Shown one piece after another: positions 26,049 to 29,172 of a DNA stretch of 29,172 nt; positions within the stretch are counted from its first letter, which is position 1, and the number at the start of each line of letters is the position of its first letter. Origin of the DNA: Bradymonadales bacterium (GTDB taxonomy: Bacteria; Myxococcota; Bradymonadia; REDH01); assembly GCA_947483645.1 (NCBI GenBank), contig CANKLS010000011.1:1-29172 (forward strand), given 5' to 3'. The notes under the pieces were generated by a model, which did not search any database, was not told the DNA's origin, and was given only the letters and a program-made list of their open reading frames with translations. Both the position numbers and the translations under genes were made by a program.

Positions 26049-26686
26049 GGGAGGCCGCCCACGCGGCCCAGCGCCAACAGACGGCTGTGAAGCTCCTCTA
26101 CGGGCAGCCCGACCACATTGGCGTAGGAGCCCTCGATGCGGTCCACAAAGAGCGCCGCGAGCCCCTGGATGCCGTAGCCTCCAGCCTTGTCGTAGGGCTC
26201 GCTTGTGTCGGCATAGGCCAGCCGCTCCGCCTCGCTCAGCTGGCGGAAGTGCACCCGCGTCGTCACTGCAAAGCTGGCCAAGAGCCGCCCCTCAAAGGTC
26301 TCCGCAATGGCGACGCCCGTCGTGACCTCGTGATAGCGACCCGAGAGCGCCGCGAGCATGCGGAGCGAGTCGGACCGGTCGACCGGCTTCTCGAGCAGCA
26401 CGCCCTCCTCCGTCCAAACCACAGTGTCTGCGCCAACAGCAGTCCGCGGAATCTCCGACAGGTCACGCTCCCCCGGCGCGGCCGCCACCGGCCGCCGCGC
26501 CGCCGCGCGCGCCGCCACCGCCTGCACCTTGGACACCGCCAGCCGCACACAGAGCTCCATCGGGTGCTCGTTCTTTAGCCGGCGCTCGTCCACATCGGCC
26601 ACCTCCACCACGGGGAGGTAACCCACCTGGGCGAGGAGCTCTCTGCGGCGAGGCGAGGCGCTGGCGAGAAGGATGCTGTGATACAC
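26027..26686 (-). CDS. maf: Maf family nucleotide pyrophosphatase
   Basis: A 219-residue protein of the Maf/HAM1-like group, which hydrolyses dTTP, UTP or modified nucleotides to monophosphates. Motifs are LLASASPRRRELL (residues 6-18), AVGADTVV (Asp87), LAALSGRYHEVTTGV, EPYDKAGGYGIQG and IEGSYANVVGLPV. A Pro/Ala-rich insert of about 12 residues (near RRPVAAAPGERD) precedes VGADT and makes it longer than the usual ~195. The start is GTG at 26686 with GGAG 8 bases upstream. The stop lies inside the start region of yggS. The 71-base gap to the upstream peptidase gene shows no clear promoter or terminator. Confidence 0.94.
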   Translation of the reverse strand: MYHSILLASASPRRRELLAQVGYLPVVEVADVDERRLKNEHPMELCVRLAVSKVQAVAARAAARRPVAAAPGERDLSEIPRTAVGADTVVWTEEGVLLEKPVDRSDSLRMLAALSGRYHEVTTGVAIAETFEGRLLASFAVTTRVHFRQLSEAERLAYADTSEPYDKAGGYGIQGLAALFVDRIEGSYANVVGLPVEELHSRLLALGRVGGLPWQGQWC

Positions 26687-26757
26687 GGTGCCACTCCGTT
26701 GGGGTGGCGCTCTGCTACGGCCGGTGCCGCCTCAGAGCAACTTCTGCGCCGTCGGGC

Positions 26758-27645
26758 CTAGAAGCCCGTGAGCGAAAAGTGCATCAGGTCGCGGGTGCCT
26801 CCGCCAATCTCGCCGCCCCATCGCCAACCCACAGACTGGGTCATGACCCGGTAGGGGATGCCGCCGCGGACCACCGAGGTCGAGGGACGGGCGATCGGGT
26901 CCCAGGGCCCGCCAACAGCGAGCCGGCACCTGCGGAGCCCCTCGAGCGTCACCGGGCTGATGTTGCAGCCCGCGTAGAGTCCGTTGTGGCGGGCGTTGAT
27001 GTCCACGGCCGTGCCGTATCCATGGTTGCTCATCTGCGTGCGCATACCGTCCACCACGGCACCGCGCGTCCGACCGGGCCGGTAGCCCTCCAGCTCGATG
27101 AGGGTGAAGGCGCCGCCCGCGGCCATCTCCTCCAGCGCCTTGCCCAGCTTGCTGGCGTAGACGTCGCAGACCCGGACTGGCTTGACGTTCGGCCAGCCAT
27201 GATTGGCGGGGCGGAGCCAGACCTGGTTCTCTTCGCAGACCGAGCAGCGCGCATCGTTCGGGTCGATCTCGTCGCCCTTCAGCTCCCCGAAGGTCTTGCT
27301 GATGGTGCGACGGTTCACGCCCGTCTTCCGCTTCATGCTCCACTGGTAGGTGGTATAGTTACAGGCCTGCGAGGGCGGATGCCGCCGCGTCGACTCTTCC
27401 GCCGCGACAGGCGCAGGCGCAACCGACTCCGCCGCAGCAGAGCCTTCGAGCGCAGGGGCTGATGCCGAACCCTCCGCAGCCGGCGCGGGTGCCACCGACT
27501 CCACCGCCGAACCCTCGACCGCCGGCGCAACCGCAACGGCCTGGGGCACTGGCGCAACAGCCGGCTCGGCCACCACAGTCACCGCCGTCCGGGCCACGCA
27601 GGCGGTCAGCAGGAGCAACGGAAGCGCAGCGCGAAGGCGAGCCAC
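26758..27645 (-). CDS. Predicted lipoprotein peptidase of the M15 (VanY-like) type
   Basis: A 295-residue predicted lipoprotein: the signal peptide MARLRAALPLLLLTAC ends at Cys15. Residues ~27-86 are a Pro/Ala/Val/Glu linker with two copies of an EGSA(A)...ESVAPAP unit. The folded domain has Cys pairs (Cys134, Cys137) and a zinc-site pattern expected for M15 D-Ala-D-Ala carboxypeptidases: SNHGYGTAVDIN (His208, Asp215) and DLMHFSLTGF (His289). It probably trims peptidoglycan peptides in the periplasm. The GTG start at 27645 lies 7 bases after the stop of the LIC_10091-like gene, with AGGGA between; an extension to 27717 would overlap that gene. The gene pair is probably one operon. Confidence 0.85.
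   Translation of the reverse strand: MARLRAALPLLLLTACVARTAVTVVAEPAVAPVPQAVAVAPAVEGSAVESVAPAPAAEGSASAPALEGSAAAESVAPAPVAAEESTRRHPPSQACNYTTYQWSMKRKTGVNRRTISKTFGELKGDEIDPNDARCSVCEENQVWLRPANHGWPNVKPVRVCDVYASKLGKALEEMAAGGAFTLIELEGYRPGRTRGAVVDGMRTQMSNHGYGTAVDINARHNGLYAGCNISPVTLEGLRRCRLAVGGPWDPIARPSTSVVRGGIPYRVMTQSVGWRWGGEIGGGTRDLMHFSLTGF
27403..27516 (-). repeat. Coding repeat in the M15 lipoprotein linker
   Basis: Encodes EGSAVESVAPAPA (residues 44-56), a shorter EGSASAPAL unit and EGSAAAESVAPAPV (68-81). It is an imperfect internal duplication that lengthens the Pro/Ala spacer between the lipid anchor and the peptidase domain. Confidence 0.7.
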
Positions 27646-27652
27646 GATGTCC

Positions 27653-28798
27653 CTACTTCTTCTTCGCGCGGCGGTTGACGGGCGGCGTATCGAGCACCTC
27701 CATCGGGATGTCGTCATCGCCGTTCACATAGGGCGCCGGCCAGACATCGCCGCGCCGCTTCACGTAGGGCTCCTTGAGCCAGGCCTGGAAGTTCTGCGCA
27801 TCCTGCATGTTGTAACGGTAGTCACCGTTGGTCGGCTTCGATGCAGCCGTGCGGACAATCCACGAGTTCTCGTCAAAGTTGAGCCCCGCCATGTTGGCCC
27901 GGAACTGCTCCGAGTAGGGCCAGTAGTCCTCGGCGTTCGACATGTAGACGACCCGAATCGGCACATTCACAGCGCGCGAGGCATTGCCGACGCCCGTGAG
28001 CCCGTCGGTGTCGAGCAGGTTCGAGACCATGGGGCGAACACGGCCGCCAAGGACCATCGACCGCACATGAGCATACATCGCTGCATCCGACACGAAGGTC
28101 GGAATCTTGTAGTTCTTCGCCATCGCAATCAGCCGGCTCATCCGAACATCCACCTTGTAGCTGGCGGAATCGAAGACCTGCAGGATGAGCGCCTTCTCGG
28201 GGTCGGTCGCGAAGTGCTCCGCGATCATGGCCCGCGACGCCGCCCGATTGCGCGACCGCCACTGGCTCACGAAGGCCTCGGGTGTCTCGGCCCTCTCGAA
28301 GAAGAGCGCGTAGATGCGGTGCTCCTGCTTGATCCAGGGATCGTAGTCGGTCAGCCAGGCCAGCTCGGCATCCATCCAGCCCATGAACGTGTAGGCCTGA
28401 TCGGAGCCGACGCCGATGTAGGCTCCCTTGATGCCCTTCAGGTTCGGGTAGAACTTCGCAACATGGAGTTCGTCGCAGGTCAGGTAGTGGCGGTTCTCGA
28501 GGTCTTTGCGCGTGGCGTTGAGCAGCTCAGGCGCATCGTCCTCGGTGGTCTCCCAGACAAGCTTGCGGGTCGCCTCGTTGAGCGGCTCGTTGCTGCCGAG
28601 CGCATTGAGCGCGGGGGGCTTGGGCGCCTCGACAACCGGAGCCGCAGCCTCAGCTGCGCCCGAACGCGAACCGGAACCACTCGCCTCGACCGTGGGTGCA
28701 GCAGGTGCAGGCTTGGTCGCCACCGGGGTCTCCGCTGCGCCGCACCCAACCATCGAACAGAGAATCATCGCCGCTGTGAATCCGAAAAGACGCTTCAT
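27653..28798 (-). CDS. Lipoprotein, LIC_10091-like family (function unknown)
   Basis: A 381-residue predicted lipoprotein with signal MKRLFGFTAAMILCSMVGC (Cys19). An Ala/Pro/Ser linker follows (~20-65, containing ASGSGSRSG). The folded part has KGAYIGVGSDQAYTFMGWMD, ELAWLTDYDPWIKQEHRIYALFF and VRVVYMSNAEDYWPYSEQF-like segments, reminiscent of a Rossmann/methyltransferase-like fold. I connect it with the LIC_10091 lipoprotein family from memory, at moderate confidence. It ends in a basic RRAKKK tail. The frame is open to 28957, but the ATG at 28798 has AGGGG 8 bases upstream and a proper lipoprotein signal. It is followed after 7 bases by the M15 peptidase and diverges from the gene at 28982. 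Confidence 0.8.
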   Translation of the reverse strand: MKRLFGFTAAMILCSMVGCGAAETPVATKPAPAAPTVEASGSGSRSGAAEAAAPVVEAPKPPALNALGSNEPLNEATRKLVWETTEDDAPELLNATRKDLENRHYLTCDELHVAKFYPNLKGIKGAYIGVGSDQAYTFMGWMDAELAWLTDYDPWIKQEHRIYALFFERAETPEAFVSQWRSRNRAASRAMIAEHFATDPEKALILQVFDSASYKVDVRMSRLIAMAKNYKIPTFVSDAAMYAHVRSMVLGGRVRPMVSNLLDTDGLTGVGNASRAVNVPIRVVYMSNAEDYWPYSEQFRANMAGLNFDENSWIVRTAASKPTNGDYRYNMQDAQNFQAWLKEPYVKRRGDVWPAPYVNGDDDIPMEVLDTPPVNRRAKKK

Positions 28799-28864
28799 TC
28801 GTTTGCCCCTCACGCAATTACCGACGCCCCAATTCTGAGCGCAGTTGGCTCGTAGTCGGCGCAT

Positions 28865-28881
28865 CGTATTGCGGCAATACG
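28865..28881. promoter_or_regulatory. Perfect inverted repeat in a divergent promoter region (possible operator)
   Basis: CGTATTG CGG CAATACG, 7-base arms around a 3-base centre. It lies near the middle of the 183-base divergent gap (28799-28981), between two lipoprotein genes. Placement suggests a regulator-binding site serving both directions, but no regulator gene is nearby. I see nothing else convincing in the gap. Confidence 0.4.
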
Positions 28882-28981
28882 CCACCACGATAGCCTTTGA
28901 AACCGAGAGGATTCGGCGCATGACACTGCTCAGAATCCATGCTACCCCGCCGAGCATGCGTGGGGATCGCGAGGAGATTTC

Positions 28982-29172
28982 ATGACGAACGAATCATCCA
29001 GAGAGCGGGGCCTGCAAGTCGCGCCGCTCCTCTTCGTCGCGATGCTCGTGCTGGTCATGCAGGCCTGTAGCAGCGCTGCTCCGCCCGCTGCAGAGGGCTC
29101 CGCAGCCCCCATCATCGGCGGCAGCGGCGCAGGTTCAGGATCAGGCTCGGGCGACGACGGCAGCGGCTCCGG
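28982..29172 (+). CDS. Predicted lipoprotein, N-terminal fragment (cut by window edge)
   Basis: The first 63 codons of a lipoprotein. A hydrophobic segment (PLLFVAMLVLVMQAC) ends in the lipobox VMQAC at Cys27, followed by Ser/Ala/Pro and then a GSGAGSGSGSGDDGSGSG linker running off the window. GAGGAG at 28971-28976 sits 5 bases before the ATG. The linker resembles those of the lipoproteins at 12726-13643 and 3090-5636. The function cannot be told from this part. Confidence 0.8.
   Translation, partial: MTNESSRERGLQVAPLLFVAMLVLVMQACSSAAPPAAEGSAAPIIGGSGAGSGSGSGDDGSGS

Overview
This is a gene-dense, high-GC chromosomal window from a Gram-negative bacterium. Four or five predicted lipoproteins carry Gly/Ser/Asp/Thr-rich linkers, there is a TonB-like protein, and two giant TPR-type solenoid proteins are present. 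Together these suggest a deltaproteobacterial lineage (Myxococcota or Bradymonadota-like). That placement is inferred from gene style; no rRNA or other taxonomic marker is present. I see no tRNA, rRNA, CRISPR array, insertion sequence or phage gene, and no non-coding stretch over 300 bases.

Layout. (1) Positions 1-6659, minus strand: dnaJ-like chaperone, then an M60/enhancin-like lipoprotein, a secreted thioredoxin-TPR protein, prfB (RF2) and lysS, which is cut by the window edge. prfB has the classic +1 programmed frameshift (CTT TGA C after a purine-rich stretch), and prfB-lysS is the gene order also known in E. coli. (2) Positions 6793-12276, plus strand: a 1827-residue Ala-rich helical-repeat protein, divergent from dnaJ. 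(3) Positions 12329-14593, minus strand: PfkB-family sugar/nucleoside kinase, a lipoprotein and a VOC-fold protein, closely spaced. (4) Positions 14754-15758, plus strand: a TonB-like protein. (5) Positions 15774-28798, minus strand: a long co-directional block. Read 5'->3' it holds a LIC_10091-like lipoprotein, an M15-type peptidase lipoprotein, maf, yggS, proC, a DUF167/YggU protein, a membrane-anchored HELAH metallopeptidase, a second giant TPR protein (1643 aa), folD, gcvT and gcvH. (6) Position 28982 to the end, plus strand: the N-terminus of another lipoprotein.

Functional themes. folD-gcvT-gcvH is a one-carbon/glycine-cleavage set: GcvT makes 5,10-methylene-THF and FolD oxidises it; gcvP is not in the window. 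yggS-proC-yggU is a widely conserved housekeeping cluster linked to PLP homeostasis and proline synthesis. Many genes in the right-hand block overlap or abut, so translational coupling is likely. Several starts are GTG or TTG, chosen by Shine-Dalgarno position.

The least explained material is the two giant TPR proteins, the peptidase encoded 13 bp upstream of the second one, and the linker-bearing lipoproteins. The strongest idea for an undescribed system is that the peptidase, with a periplasmic domain, one C-terminal membrane helix and a basic cytoplasmic tail, works with the cytoplasmic TPR giant next to it. This is inference.
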